A stretch of DNA of 64,000 bases from Colletotrichum lupini (Eukaryota > Ascomycota > Sordariomycetes > Glomerellales > Glomerellaceae). The notes below the pieces were generated by a model. It did not search any database, was not told the DNA's origin, and worked only from the letters and a program-made list of their open reading frames with translations. Positions 10,950 through 23,900 of the stretch are shown here, one piece after another. The position numbers and the translations under genes are program-made. Positions within the stretch are counted from its first letter, which is position 1; each line of letters begins with the position of its first letter. The stretch is from positions 4,278,001 to 4,342,000 of the forward strand of contig NC_064681.1 of assembly GCF_023278565.1 (NCBI RefSeq), written 5' to 3'.

Positions 10950-12515
10950 ATGGCAGAACCTCTTCTACCCAAGAGCTACGGCACCATGCCGCGGTACCCA
11001 GCCCACAACAACTCCGTGTTCCCGTCATCATTACGAGGGAAGCGCATTCTGCTTTGCACAGAATCCTTTGGCCCCGTCAACGGCGTCAGCCGGACGACAT
11101 TGATGCTCGTCGAACACCTGCGATTCCACGGCGCACTCGTCGCCGTGGTAGCGCCACACAACCATACCCAACACAACACCTTCTCTCCGGCAACAGAAGA
11201 TGACGGTCAGGTCGAAGTGCGCCTTCAGGGATACCCGCTGCCCTTCAACCCTGAGCTCTCTGTCGTTTATCCAGTACGAGTATCTACCCTCTTCGCGAGG
11301 ACCTTTGGGTCGGACAACCCGCCCGACCTGATCTACCTCGCCTCGCCGGCATCACTGGGCTTCCAGGTGATGCTGCAGCTCCAACAACAGCCAAAAGAGA
11401 GACGGGTGCCGGTGATCTGCAACTTTCAGACCGACCTGGCCGGATACTGCGCCATCCTCTTCCCTCACCCCTTCAGCACCATGGCTGTCTTTGCTTTCTC
11501 CATGGTCCAGAGCTTTCTGTTCCAGCACGAATCAATCAAGACCATTTTCTACCCCTCACGCTTCGTGCGCAAGTATCTCGAGGCCCAGAGGGTCCAGAGC
11601 TCTAAGCTTGAGGTGCTACGACGAGGCGTCAAAACAGAGGTGTTCCGACCAGAGATGCGAAACGAGGCGTTGAGGAAGCAGATCGCACCGAATGGAGAGA
11701 TCATTCTGATATGTGTATCCAGGGTGGCGGGTGAGAAGGGGTTCGACTTTCTCGCCAAGGCAATAAAGGAACTCGATGCAAGGGGCCTCCATTTCAAGCT
11801 CTATGTCGTGGGCGGGAACCGTAATGCAGAAGTCGAGAGAGAGGTTCACGAGATGTTTGACCCTCTGAGGGACCAAGGCAAAGTCATATTCGCCGGGTTC
11901 AAGACCGGGGACGACCTGGCGACGGCGTACGCATCGGGCGACATTTTCCTCCACTGCTCCGTCACCGAAACCTTTGGCTTGGTCGTCCTGGAGTCCATGG
12001 CAAGCGGCGTTCCGGTGGTCGCTCGCGATGAGGGCGGGCCAAGCGATATCATCGACAATGGCCGCTCGGGATACCTTGTATCACCCAACGACCTGGACAC
12101 TTTTGTCGACAAGGTCATGTACCTCTCCAAAGACAGAGACTGTCGGGAGGCTATGGCCGCGCAGGCTCGAGCGATGGCGTGTGAGGCTACTTGGGAGAAG
12201 ATCAACAATCAAGTCGCCTGGAGGATGGTTGACACCATTGAAGAGCGAGAGCGAGAAAAGGCCCAGATTACCCATCAGCGTTCGTCCATCGCCATGCAAG
12301 CCAGCCAGCTTGTACCAGTATACAGCTGGCTGCTCATAAACAACGCTACGCGTGACGTTGTGGTGGGCAGAATAGTAGATGCCAAGCTTGTGGGCGGGTT
12401 CGGCGTCGTCATGGCTTTCTGGTTCTTTACGGGCATGTATCTGGCGTTTACTGAGGCGGCTCTTTGGACCAAGGGCAAGTTGCCACGATACTGCGGCCAG
12501 CGAGTGACGGAGTAA
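10950..12515 (+). CDS. Family GT4 glycosyltransferase, SQD2-like, C-terminal membrane segment
   Basis: A single uninterrupted frame of 521 residues. The N-terminal Rossmann half has ILLCTESFGPVNGVSRTT (about 33-50), the acceptor-side signature of GT4 enzymes. The C-terminal half has VSRVAGEKGFDFLAKAI and the donor-binding E-x7-E motif TETFGLVVLESMASGVPVVA (about 339-358). The closest architecture I know is the plant/bacterial SQD2 sulfoquinovosyl/glucuronosyl diacylglycerol synthase group. A hydrophobic segment at about 480-502 (GVVMAFWFFTGMYLAF) follows the catalytic domain, so the enzyme is probably tethered to an internal membrane with its catalytic part cytosolic. It shares a promoter region with UDP-glucose dehydrogenase, suggesting UDP-glucuronate as donor; the substrate is inference. 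ATG at 10950 precedes a second Met (10986). Confidence 0.85.
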   Translation: MAEPLLPKSYGTMPRYPAHNNSVFPSSLRGKRILLCTESFGPVNGVSRTTLMLVEHLRFHGALVAVVAPHNHTQHNTFSPATEDDGQVEVRLQGYPLPFNPELSVVYPVRVSTLFARTFGSDNPPDLIYLASPASLGFQVMLQLQQQPKERRVPVICNFQTDLAGYCAILFPHPFSTMAVFAFSMVQSFLFQHESIKTIFYPSRFVRKYLEAQRVQSSKLEVLRRGVKTEVFRPEMRNEALRKQIAPNGEIILICVSRVAGEKGFDFLAKAIKELDARGLHFKLYVVGGNRNAEVEREVHEMFDPLRDQGKVIFAGFKTGDDLATAYASGDIFLHCSVTETFGLVVLESMASGVPVVARDEGGPSDIIDNGRSGYLVSPNDLDTFVDKVMYLSKDRDCREAMAAQARAMACEATWEKINNQVAWRMVDTIEEREREKAQITHQRSSIAMQASQLVPVYSWLLINNATRDVVVGRIVDAKLVGGFGVVMAFWFFTGMYLAFTEAALWTKGKLPRYCGQRVTE

Positions 12516-15359
12516 TGGCACGGAATGGTTGGTTTGATTTTCGTTCAAGGGTGCCGATGCGATACTCCCAGGAGCGAGACAGGTTCATTGGTGTTTTGTG
12601 GCTTGGTATTGGCGTTTGGCGATGCCTTGGTAATTTGGTAGTATTTGCGACGGGGGGCACTAGTAGCAAATACCTCCTTCGTCGTCAATGGCGATCTTTG
12701 AACTGTAAGCGTTATCGTGTCAATCCAGTAATGGACCGTCGATTTTGAGATGAACCGTTAATGCTTGCCGCGGTAGCCGAGTATTCCACCGTGGCCGCGT
12801 CATTGAAGGCCCGTGAGGCACCGGGTTGACGAGTCTACCGCCGGTGGTCCGTAGAATACTCCTCCCGATATCGAAGAGATGGCCCCTGTTCCCACTGCCG
12901 CTCTCACCTTATTACAACGACTGTGAGTTATCATCAAGGGGGCCGGAAGGTGGGCGGGCGCGATAAACCGTGCCTGGGCCAGCTGGGTCCCGAAACCGGT
13001 CGCACCAGGAGCGACCAGGAGATGGAGGAGGCGTTTCGGGCTTCGGCCACGGTGTGGTTCTCGCGGTCGCGATGGAACATCGTTGCCTCTTCTCGGCGGC
13101 CAAGAGCCGAATCTTGAAGTGACCAAGTCTCTACTCCGTGCTGTGGTAGCCTGTAGGTATTCGTAGGTGATGATGCGGGTTTTCGTAGTGTGTGGTCTGG
13201 GCGTATTGTACGGATAGAGATGTTGACAGATCGCGGGGATGTTTCTAATAGAGGCGGCGATCAATCTTATTCAATGGTTGACATTCATTGCTCTCCCACA
13301 AGCTCACCGCACCAGATCTCCGTATCCTAAGATTGAGGGCGAGCCAGCTTCTCCCGGTAGATGGGCCATTGGGCAGGGCATCGAGCGAATAGGATACGCC
13401 TCAGGGGCGATCAATTTGATGAGCAATGGTAGGCCAGGGTTCAGACGAGCAGAAAGCCAAGCTTTTTGGTGACAGGAGGTTAAAAATCGCAGGGGGCCAG
13501 CCACAAAAGGATGAAACGTCGATGTGAGGAGACTTGAGAGGATGAGGGTCGATGTAATACTCCGTCGGAAGACCAAACTTGCGAGGTGTGGCTGGTGACA
13601 GCCACTTCTCCTATCGTGGCTTGTGGCCTGTGGCTGAGCAGTAATGTGGCTTGTGCATCGTTTCCGGCTGTGGCGCGGTAGGTACGTCAAGCCCAAAAGA
13701 CCTTCCGAGCAGCCCAATTCGAGAATGCCAGATATCTTCCCCAATTCATTTCAATTCAATTCAATGAACTGGTGCTGAGAACAAGCTGCAACATGGGCTC
13801 CCAGCGCATGCCGCTTAGCCGTCCTGCCCATTCTCCATTCCTTTTCAGGGCGGTGTCCATCGGATTGGGCAAGGTGCGCAGCGGTGTCTGCATGGATGCC
13901 ATGGAAATGCTCAGCGCTCGACCTGGTCGTGCTGGGCCCCACGCGTTTCACCTGAGACAAGGGCCGTTGCCTGCAGTCTGCACTCTGCAGACGCCGCGCG
14001 CGGTAATGCAGGCCTGCTCGCTCGGTGTGAGGACGAATTTTGATTGTTGATGGGTGCTGAGAGAGTTGAACTCTGTGGTGATTCTCTAATATCAGAGCCA
14101 GGCTTGGCCGTCTTAGGCTCTTGGTGTCCGATGACAGCGTGATGATGCGGCCATTCCTGGAATGAATGGCTTGACGGCCGCAATATCGAGTCTCTTGATG
14201 GTATCAGTGTCCGCCCGTCTTTTGCTAATTGTCGCGGCTCATCCTTGCGATGCGTACCACAGTCATCGCATCCGAGGGAAAAGGCGCAAAGACCATTCGA
14301 TCACGACACGTCCCATCCCTTGCTTCTCTAGACTCTAGCACCTTATTGCTGGCGTTGAAATAGACGGATACGTGCTGTGGTACCCGTCTCCAGTAGTGAA
14401 TTCCTACATCGGATTGTGCATCGTGCGGCTTCAAAGTCTAAAACCGGTGGTTGCTGTCGCCGATGGGATCCAAGCCCCTAATGAGTGGATTTTGTCTGCT
14501 GACTGTGCCTCTCGAATCTTCACTAGCAATTCGGGTGGTGGATTGGTCCAGTGGCTGATGGATAATGGAGCATCGTACTGTGTGCCCCTGACCAAACAAT
14601 CTTCACGTAAGACCCCTGGCGCCTCCCGCCCTGGGCGAAGTTACACCAATCAAAGGCGGGTTGTGGCCCAAAACTGCTTCAGCCCCCGACCAGTTCTCGA
14701 ACGACGCTTGTTCCATCTCCAGTCGATCCGACAATGCCATGGGCTGGGTGCTGGTGCGAGGTAGGGATATGCTCAGCAGATTCAGGCACAAGTGGCACAT
14801 CTGAGCTTCCCCTTCGAGGGGATGGCCAAACCTTGCAGACTAAAAGTTGGAAGAATAAGACGGTCTGGGATATGTTTTTGTGGTATCCGTAGTGTACGGA
14901 GTACCGTTTTAGCGACGGCGTTTGCGATTTGAGCCAGGGCCACTCACTCCGTCAGTGTGACAACTGGCTGGTCCACAGCTGGTCTTGCCGAGTCCCGTAT
15001 TTCTCGGGCTGAGCGAAGTGCAGACCGGGTGACTGGCAAGGGGTAGAAGAAGAAGAAAAGAAGCCGAGGCGGTAAAGCGAAAGAAATGTGCAGTGGAAAT
15101 GGTGTAGGTACTCCGTAAGTTCGTCAGACTGGCGGGGAGTGGCGAAAAGGGAGAGAAACGGCGGCTGCCAATGGAATGCGACCGAGGGATACGGATACGT
15201 ATCTAAACGGATACTCCTTAGGTACACAGATACGTATCCTCAGAGGGCCCCATCACGTGTATCACGTGCACTTATCTTGCTTAATCTTTCCCTACAAGCC
15301 GGTACGCTACGCCCAAAGAGGACTAAAGGGAGGCCCCCCCGGCTAACCTTACCTCAACT
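12516..15359. other. Long intergenic region, no gene seen
   Basis: About 2.8 kb with only short, mutually overlapping open frames and no domain signature on either strand. It contains a short AATTC-type run at about 13740-13765. It may hold distal regulatory sequence of the gene starting at 16856, or non-coding RNA that cannot be judged from sequence alone. Confidence 0.45.
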
Positions 15360-16590
15360 TACCTCGCAGCCGCCTCCAGTCTTCCCGTCCCTCCACCACC
15401 CAAGCAGCCAATCACAGGCCCCAGATCCAAAATTGGCACCATCGCGCTACAGCCTCGGACCCTCTCAGCCTCTGCAGTACTGCACAGTTCGCCCACATTC
15501 CCATCCTCTCTGCATCTTCTCTCTACTGCGGTACATCCTTCCATTCCCCCCCAGCCCACCTCCGTTATTCACTTCAACCTCCCCTTTCCACTCCTCTCTT
15601 TGAGTGTGTCCTGTTTCCACGTTTCCAGGCCTGTTACCATACAACAACCCAGGTCCCTGCGCGCCTCTCGTTGCATTTATCGTCTCGCAAAGTCACAGAC
15701 CACACATAGTCTTATCCATCGTCCACATTCGCAACCACAACTCGCCCTTTCCAGTCCATACCTGCGCAGTATACACAGTGCTTGTCGACTCTACAATCTA
15801 GTTGTACCAACGTATTCTTCGGCTGAAGCACGCCTCTGGCCTCAGATCCTCCTAGGTCTATCATCATCCCTGTCTGGCCACCACCCCTCCCGATACTCGT
15901 CTCCGTCTCTTCCTCGATACGCCAGAGCATACCTTGACACTCACACCCGACAACCACATTGACATTGTGTGGCTCCCTACTACGTACTGCTTCCCACCAA
16001 CACCACCAAACTCGCCGTTTCCACACCCCAGAATCAGTGAACCAACCCTCGTCTTCACGCCCGCCAGACCATCAATCCCATCTCCATCCTACCTCACCAT
16101 ACACCACTCCGTACGGACCGCACCCAAGAACGGCTCAAACCACCCCTCAGCCCTGCTGTGGATCGCAACGTGTCAGGCCATTGCTCGTCTTGCCAGGCAC
16201 CACGATGGTCGCTGCATGACACAATTCCTCCCACACGTCTCCTGTTGTCAAAGGCCTAGCCCTGCTGTGCCCTGCCCGTTTGTCGACGTTTAATCTCCGT
16301 CCTTATTGATTCCTCGCCACCCCATCCAACTCTCGCACTCTTCCTTCCTGGCCTTCTCTCGTTCGTTCTGCGCCATTCCGAGTCGAGTCGACAAGACATC
16401 TCGCGACCAACTCGACCCGAGTTCAGTCAAGCCAGCACTAACCAATATCCTTCCCTCTGACGGGCAGGTCCCTTTTTTTAACCTCATCATTCCTCTCTTC
16501 ACATCGACGCTACTCTCTTTCTCCGCCTCTGAATAGCGGCTCAAATCGATTTTTCTCGCTTCGATCCCGTCGTTAACGAATCTTCGACGA
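15360..16590 (+). promoter_or_regulatory. Pyrimidine-rich promoter / probable long 5' leader
   Basis: The plus strand is strikingly C/T-rich for about 1.2 kb (repeated CCTC, CACC and TCTTC runs), ending roughly 270 bp before the ATG at 16856. CT-rich tracts just upstream of transcription starts are typical of well-expressed filamentous-fungal genes. This length suggests a long leader, possibly with introns. Several short upstream frames occur in it, none recognisable as protein. Confidence 0.45.
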
Positions 16591-16855
16591 CACGTCAATC
16601 AATCACCAAGCCATCCCGGGCACTCGACGAGGTGGACACGATTAACGCTCTTTCTTTGGCATCGTCTTATTTCAATTCGCTTCGCTTCGCCGCCGGCCGG
16701 GACCCGACTTTTGTAATTAGACCTTGGCGACGCCAAACCATCATCAGCAATTCGCTCCACCTTTTCTCTCGGCCCCGAGCCCATTAATACGATAGCCGCC
16801 CGATCTTCCCGGCTACAACGCTACTCTCCGCTTTCTCTCAACTTTATCGACGACA

Positions 16856-17925
16856 ATGTATTGGAAGGTGGTTGTCACCACGGCGGCGCTGGCCTCGCGC
16901 GCTTGCGCCGAGATTCGCCCGCTATCGATGGATTCCGCAATCGAGGTTCGCGCGGTCGACGTGTTGGAACGAAGCTACGAGGATGTCGCAAACCGATACA
17001 TCGAGAAGCGACAAAGCTCCATGGTGGACGCAGAGTGGGTTTCGAGGGCGACTGAAGTTACGCTGAACAACGACGGCACCATCAACATGACAGCTTGGGA
17101 GCAAGCGACGTCGGCAAAGTGCACCGACGCCCTTTCACATCTCGATCAGGCCTCGAACCCGTCCGGAACCTGCATCTGCTACAACTTGCCGAGTCTGAAC
17201 GCCCAAACCGGTGTCTTTGAAGCCGACCTGCGGTTGTTCAAGGTCTCTGAGCCAAACAATGCCTTTGCTGGTATCCCGCCACAGAATATCCAGGTCGGGC
17301 TTTCATTCAACGGAGCTTCCGTCTCGCCAGTCAGCGCCAGCAAAATCGGCAGCTCCACTACTAAACGGGATCTCAGCTTTGAGGTTCCGTGGACCGGCCT
17401 GCAAAAACGAGTCGTCACGCCACAGGCCCTGCAAACATACCTGTTCGTCGGACAGATTGACCAGAGCAGAATGGTGGCACCAATGTCCATGTACGAACCC
17501 CATTTTTACTTGCGTAATTGAAGTATAGAAGCTAATGTTTTCCAAGGTCACAATTTGAAGCACTCGTCATGCCGACCCTCACGCTTACCGGCGTCAACGC
17601 CGCCGGCCAGACCGTCAGCACGAACGTCTCCTCGAACGAGGCTGCTTTCCTCACTGGTGTCTTCTCCAAAGAAATCATCAAATCCGACCTCGCCGTTGCC
17701 CAAGCTGCCGTCGACGAAGTAGTGGCTCAACTGAAGAACGGCACTGTCGCTTTCGTTCTCCCCGGTGTTCAGCTGATGATCTTCCCCGTCGGTCTGGTTG
17801 TCACCAGCACTTGGCTCCTCATCGGACTGGCTTTTTACGGATTCGGCACCTATGAGCGCATCGGCTACGCGGAGAGCTACAGGAGAAGACGGGCTATCGC
17901 AGGCGACACAGCCAAGCGTATATAA
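16856..17925 (+). CDS. Secretory-pathway membrane protein with dibasic (Kex2-like) sites
   Basis: Exon 1 is 16856-17513 and exon 2 is 17561-17925; a 47-nt intron with a GCTAATG branch site gives a 340-residue product. The N terminus (MYWKVVVTTAALASRACA) is a signal peptide. The luminal part has few cysteines, NxT/NxS sequons (NMT, NVS, NGT) and three Lys-Arg sites (EKR-QSS about 53, TKR-DLS about 178, QKR-VVT about 191) that fit Kex2 processing. A single transmembrane helix near residues 293-318 (FPVGLVVTSTWLLIGLAFYG) is followed by a short basic cytosolic tail. It is therefore a probable type I membrane protein of the late secretory pathway or plasma membrane. I do not recognise a named family and assign no function. 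Without splicing, the second exon would look like a separate 118-residue protein. Confidence 0.75.
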
Positions 17926-20900
17926 ATCAATGACATCACGCGACCGGATACGAGACAGTTTGTTCGGGGGCAATCTTTTTTTGAAGAACGAGGGGCTCCC
18001 TCACGAGCCGAGAAGGTTCTAGGAGTGGACTACCTATTCTGCCCGTGGTGGCGGAATCATCAGCATCAAGCAGCAGCGTGACATCTACATCTTTTTTTTA
18101 TTTTGGCCCACTTCTCTTCATCCTCCACGTCTCTGAGGAGTCCCATATCTGTCGTAAATAGTTGGATGTCAGTTTTGCTCTCTCTTCCATAGAAAAGAAT
18201 ATCCACAACACAATAGTGAAGGCTGATTTCGCCTGTTCCCAGCCCAGTCCCTTCTCTGGCCTTCAATTTCGCGATAACTCGGTGTCGGACCGCTGTTAGG
18301 TCGAGAAAGGAACACTGATACTTTTTGCTGGAGGGGTGTTGTTCGAACCTGCGGCTGTTGTGCGACATGTCACAGTTTGGGGTCCGTTTCAGCTTGGATG
18401 TGTCGAGGAAATGCGACGTCACGGCGATCCGACGGTGTGGGTGGATGCGAGGGGGTTTCTTGGGATGATTTCAGCCACACGTGGCTAATAAGGGGCACTT
18501 AGTGATCTGCCTGTTATGCTTGGTACGATGATGCTGCAACCTGCATGCCGTCAAAGACAGTAGATCGGAGATCAAAAATGGCGATATGTCATTAGGAGCC
18601 GTCGGGTAAGCTTTCATTCACTCCTCGAGTCGCCTGCGATAAGGTACCTGAGGGCGCAGATGAGAAAAGTAGACGGCGGTAAGCTCGATGCAGCGGTGCG
18701 GCAAGGCTGGCGGGAGACGCGGGAGATTCGGAGACGGAGAAAGTCCATTTTGAGGTCGAGGCGGTTGAATTTTCGGCTTCGACGGGGGAACTAGGTTGGC
18801 TGCACGTTGCAAAGTCCTAGTACAAGGTTTAGATCTGGTGCCATTTGGGATACTCGGCCTTTGAATTTGCGCTAGGTACAGAGTACACATCAGGTACGAA
18901 GTCTGGTTGCATCTCCATGCTGACTCCTCTCTTCGTCCAACGTGTGGAATATACTTGATCGATTAGTTTATCGAAAAGCTCATGACTGTGGCGAAACAAT
19001 CATCAGCAAGCGGGCGTGCTGTTAGAGCTGATTGAACTACTGCTTGATAGGTGTTGAAGCTTAAGATGCATTTACCCACCTCAGATGGGATAATAGACTT
19101 CCCACCTGCATCAAAGTTGGCTCCTTTTACTATTTCGATGTGAAGGTAAGCTTTCAAGGTTTCTGGAGTACTTCAATAGTCAAGTGGGGAGAAGGTTTGC
19201 TATCGGGGTGTTTATGAGGGCTATCCTGTCCGACGGAAATCTGCCGATTTGGACTTTTTTTTGGTTTTAATACACATGTTCTTGTTGGCTTTGTAACAAG
19301 GTACATTGAGATCGTCAACTTCTATGTCTTTTAGTCGCGCTTCTGTGATAGAAGCTTTGGGGTATTCGAGTTGATGTGATATGCATCCATAAAAGATAGC
19401 TGCTAGGAGAAGTAGGAGATGGTATATTGCCATTCTTTTCCACTAGAACTTCCCGAGATTGCGCCTACGTGCCAAAGCCGCTCCCCCATACAACTGAGAC
19501 ATATGTATGATGCCGTTGACCGTCGTCGGGGCTATATAAGCTGATGTAAGCAGACAGTTGCCTTCGTGATTTACGGGGTATGTTTATATCGGTCATGTAC
19601 TAACCTAAACATCCGAAGACGTGACCCGTTGAGTCTCCCATCTTTCCAATCCCTGTGTGAACGAAGAGACATGTTACCTCTGGAGGAAGTCAAAGATCAT
19701 TAGAGAGTTCCTGTCGGAGAAATCACGGGATAATTCCGGTTGTTCTTCTGGGGCCTCGCAGTGAGCTGTGGGCGACTGGGTGACAGCCTTGCGGGACTGC
19801 ATGGTGAGGGTCACTTGGAGGGTCATGTGACATTGGCCCAACGTCAACAATGAGTCTTTGTAGAGAGATCTGTTGATGAAGAAGCCGAGCATAGTCGTGA
19901 AGAGCTGTGTTTGTCTACAGCTCCAACCTTTAAGCCATTGAAGGGCTTAGGGCAATTGAGTACCTGGCAGCTTCCTCGATCTCACTGTATAGCTCTTATT
20001 GCTAGCTCTAGTGTCTTCTTCTTCTGGACTGTGTTTAAGGCTTTATTCAAGGCTTTATTCACAGCCCATTATGTCCATTTACTAACAGTGTTGGACACAG
20101 TTGAACTCTGTGATATTCCTCTAGTTGCTCCGGCCCCAAACCTTCTACGTGAATTGGCATTTGGGTGTCCAGAGCAAGACGCTCATTCGCAGAGAGGGCT
20201 TTATTTACGAACTTTTACACTTAATTCCGTTCGACTACCTTCCTTGTATCAACCTCATAGAGGTTGTGCTCACCCATACTTCCATTATACCATTGTTGTC
20301 GTGCCTAACACCACCTTCACCCCTTCAGGGCAATTGCCAGCATTGGTTACCTTGAACTACTGATTCTCTCCATAGACAACTGAATCTTACTGGTATGATC
20401 TAATGCATGCGTCTAAAAGGCTCAACATAGAGTTAAAATGCTTCCGTGATCACCTCGTGTAAAGTTGTCTCGCTACTGACAATTCCACGTTGAGAGTTGT
20501 AGAAATAGTCACTGACCATTGAAACTTTTGCGTTCTCAGACGCATATCTTGTGAGCAGTCAGGCATTGTTCTTAGGCGTTTATGTATCTGTCTTTCTACA
20601 CGGGGGGGTGTGAAGATTCAGATTAACTATAGTCAATGTTTCTCTCAACTCTCTCAGCCCAGAAGGTCCACTGCCATGGTCATCGGTCTAGCTTAGATGG
20701 CCTCAAATGTGGGAATACCCATGACGACAGATCTAGACCTTGAAAGATGGGAACCCGAGCCGGAGAAGGAGCTACATCATTCTTCTGATAGTCAAGTGCC
20801 CCAACTGCGTACTTGAATGCATCCTCATTCCACTTGCGAGGTTCTAAGTTCCAATTCTGCGGCGTATCAACGTTGCCCGTTTCATACGTAGTACTTACGT

Positions 20901-23900
20901 GTACGGTTATTTGGAGCATCGACTGCCTCGTGATACCTGACGGCCGTTTAGTATCAACCCATGTATCTGAGTTAGGGTAAGTCTAGTTGCATATTGTTCC
21001 CCCAATTCTTCATCTCTCCCACGTATGGTAGTTGAAGTCAACTGAGCGGAAATTTCTAAGTCTGTAGAGTGTTCTTCTTCATCATCACTCCCTTCATACG
21101 TCAGGGTGCACATCACGTCTACAAGTATGAATAAAATTGGATTTGAGGTCATCGAGCTTCACTGGGAAAGCTACGTTATGTAGTCCGTGGTCAGCCAGAC
21201 CCGTGTCCCTGAAGGAAACCGGAGGGATGTTTCTAGGTGTAAACATCTTCTGAGGTAGAAGTTAATCAAATCTAACCGAGTCCACAATTCACGAGCGACT
21301 TAGTACTTGCTGGGCCAGCTCGAATCAGCTACCCAGCGTAGACGGTCCAGTTTCTCGTCATCATGTGAGATCTCGCGGCCAATGACCATTTCTATGTAGC
21401 ATTTGTCTTTGCATGAGCTGCACTTTGGGCCTTCCAAGGTATCTAGTTTTCATCATTGTTTGGCTTAGCTGGCATTTGTTGATTTACATGCAAATCCAGT
21501 TTAACGATTTGATGTCCCCCTGATTCCTTGTCTAGTCTCACAGCGTCTCTGGCAGTGTGAGGGCTCAGTCAATCAGAGCCATCATGCAGAGAAGTCAATG
21601 CCTTGGATGCAGAAAGACGCCGATTATCGGACGTAGGTACGATGAAGTTTCTGAAAGAGCAATAAGGATTTTCAAAAAGAGAGAATTCCATGTTCAATGG
21701 AGTTGATCCCATACCATTCATTGAAGATGATTAAGACTTGACATTCACAATCCAACCATCAATATGATGTTCACTTTGATGTTGATAGGCATGGGGTATA
21801 CGAGTATACCTTGACAAGGACGAAGTTCCACTGAAACCCTTCCCGATCTAGATTCTTTGCCTTTTCTTACAGTCACAAGTGAGATTGAAGTAGTAATACT
21901 CGGTTGATTATGAGAGCAGACGACGACCATCTTTGGGGATATATGACTGAGCACATTCAATCAACCGCATTCGAAAGTCCCGACCCAGACATGTGACTTG
22001 ACCACTGAGGATATCTGCCCCCTCTTCAGACTCTAGGAACAAGACACTGGAATGCGATAGGCCCAGTTGATCCCCATAACACCCACTCTGTGTCTGCCAG
22101 CAGCTACCCTGCAGGACTTTGGAGGCGCATCATACCATAACACATAAGAGAGAACTACTGCACCTGTAATTGGTCAATGTGTGTGGTGGTGTGTAGGTGA
22201 TGGACCATGAAAGGTCATTGTTTGATGAATTGGCTTTCGCATGCAATGGAATTGTTGCCATAAGTGTAGCTCTTATACACCCAGGAGGCCTCAATATCGT
22301 CACAATTTGATGAGAGCTGAAGTCAAATGATGTTGCGTCCCATTCTATTTAGTTGAGAGATACATTTGGTCGTGAAGTGTCGGCTCCCAGTTCGGCTCAA
22401 GACTCAGGAGGGCCAGTGCGATGCCACGCCAGCTCTGATCTCGATCGCTGAATCACGTTGAGGACAACGCAGAAATGGAGCTCAGTTACGTGCTAGCTAG
22501 CCTCGTGGTCTGGGTTGATGGGGGCACGTTGGGCAGAGAAGGTTTGCGATATATCAAATTAAGGAAAACAAAAACAACACGGAGAAAAACATACGCAGAC
22601 TCACTCACATGTTTGACCCATCCTAGCCATCAAGACATGACGTCATGCTATTTCGTGCTTTTTGTGTCTATTTCGATGCTTGGCTGTTGAAGCCACAATG
22701 TGGCTTGAGTCCTCGTATCCCTCGTTGAAATCTACGCTTCAACCACGCTTCAACCACGGAGGCCAATACTACTCAAATGGACTCTTGTGGCCGGCAGTAT
22801 CCGACATCATCCTTCAATTTGACAACTTGTCCTCCCGTTCCGAATCCGGCGCGAGTCCTGAAACTGCCCAAATGCATCACAATACCGGCCATTTCCAGCG
22901 TATTCATGCGGCCAAGCGGTTTGCTAGACGCCGGGCTCCACGCCAGTGGTAGTGATGGAGCGACGCTCAGAACTCTCAATACCCCTTCGCTGCCGGGCGC
23001 ATGAATGATGCTCGTTTCTAACAGGGAACGCCTGTCCACCAAAACCGACTCCGTCGCCAACGCACACCACGTCGATTTCTCTCGACGACCAAAGCACCGG
23101 AGCCCAAGATGGGTCCTTTTCTTCCATGCCCCCAATGACCAAGTTGTCGTGGCACAACATCAGATGCAGGAACACGGAAACCCTTGGATGAAGCCCCCCG
23201 AAAACTCTCGCCCGAGGCAAGGAGGATGCTGTCGATATTTGACAGCTGTCACCAGGTTGCCCGGCGACAAGGCGAAAATGCCCACAAGACAGAGTTGTCT
23301 AGTTCTGTTCCCTAATCCCCTCTTCGATGGCGGTGCCATTTCGCGATGACCGGTTGCTGGGCTGCGGCCCCGTCGAGAAGTCTTGACTCGGCCATGGCAC
23401 CCTCGCATCGCCCCTAGTTGACATCGCCATCTGCACCACAGTATATCGATGTCATGCGTTGTGAGGCGGACGGGGTCCACCTCAGCAAGTCCAGGTACAT
23501 CGGATGGGAGTCCGCCGCGATGTCTCACCAATCACGGAACGGAGGGACGCGGAAGCACAGAGCATTTCCTCTCAATATCGGGTCGGGGGTTCGGCCGACT
23601 AAGGGGGGACAAGGCCAGGCCCTGGACGAAAGCACTTGCATGATCGCTGGTAGGAACATCACACAGGGCCGAGTTTTCCTGCCTTGTCGCTTGGCTGGAA
23701 CTGTATCGTCTGCTTGTTGTCCTTTGGTGGTCGAGTTGAGGGGTGGGTGGTATATATCGTAAACTGGCTGGCCACCCCGCAAGAGCCGAGGATGTTTCGA
23801 ACGTTCAGTTCAACGTCAGAGTAAAGTCAAATTTACAAAACTTCACGATACTTGCTTTCCCACGCAAGATTCCCGGGACTGTCCAAATCCCACACACAAA

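Noticed and set aside
19911..20363. 150-codon plus-strand frame with hydrophobic residues
   Set aside because: It begins at a non-ATG codon, contains short tandem duplications and has no motif.
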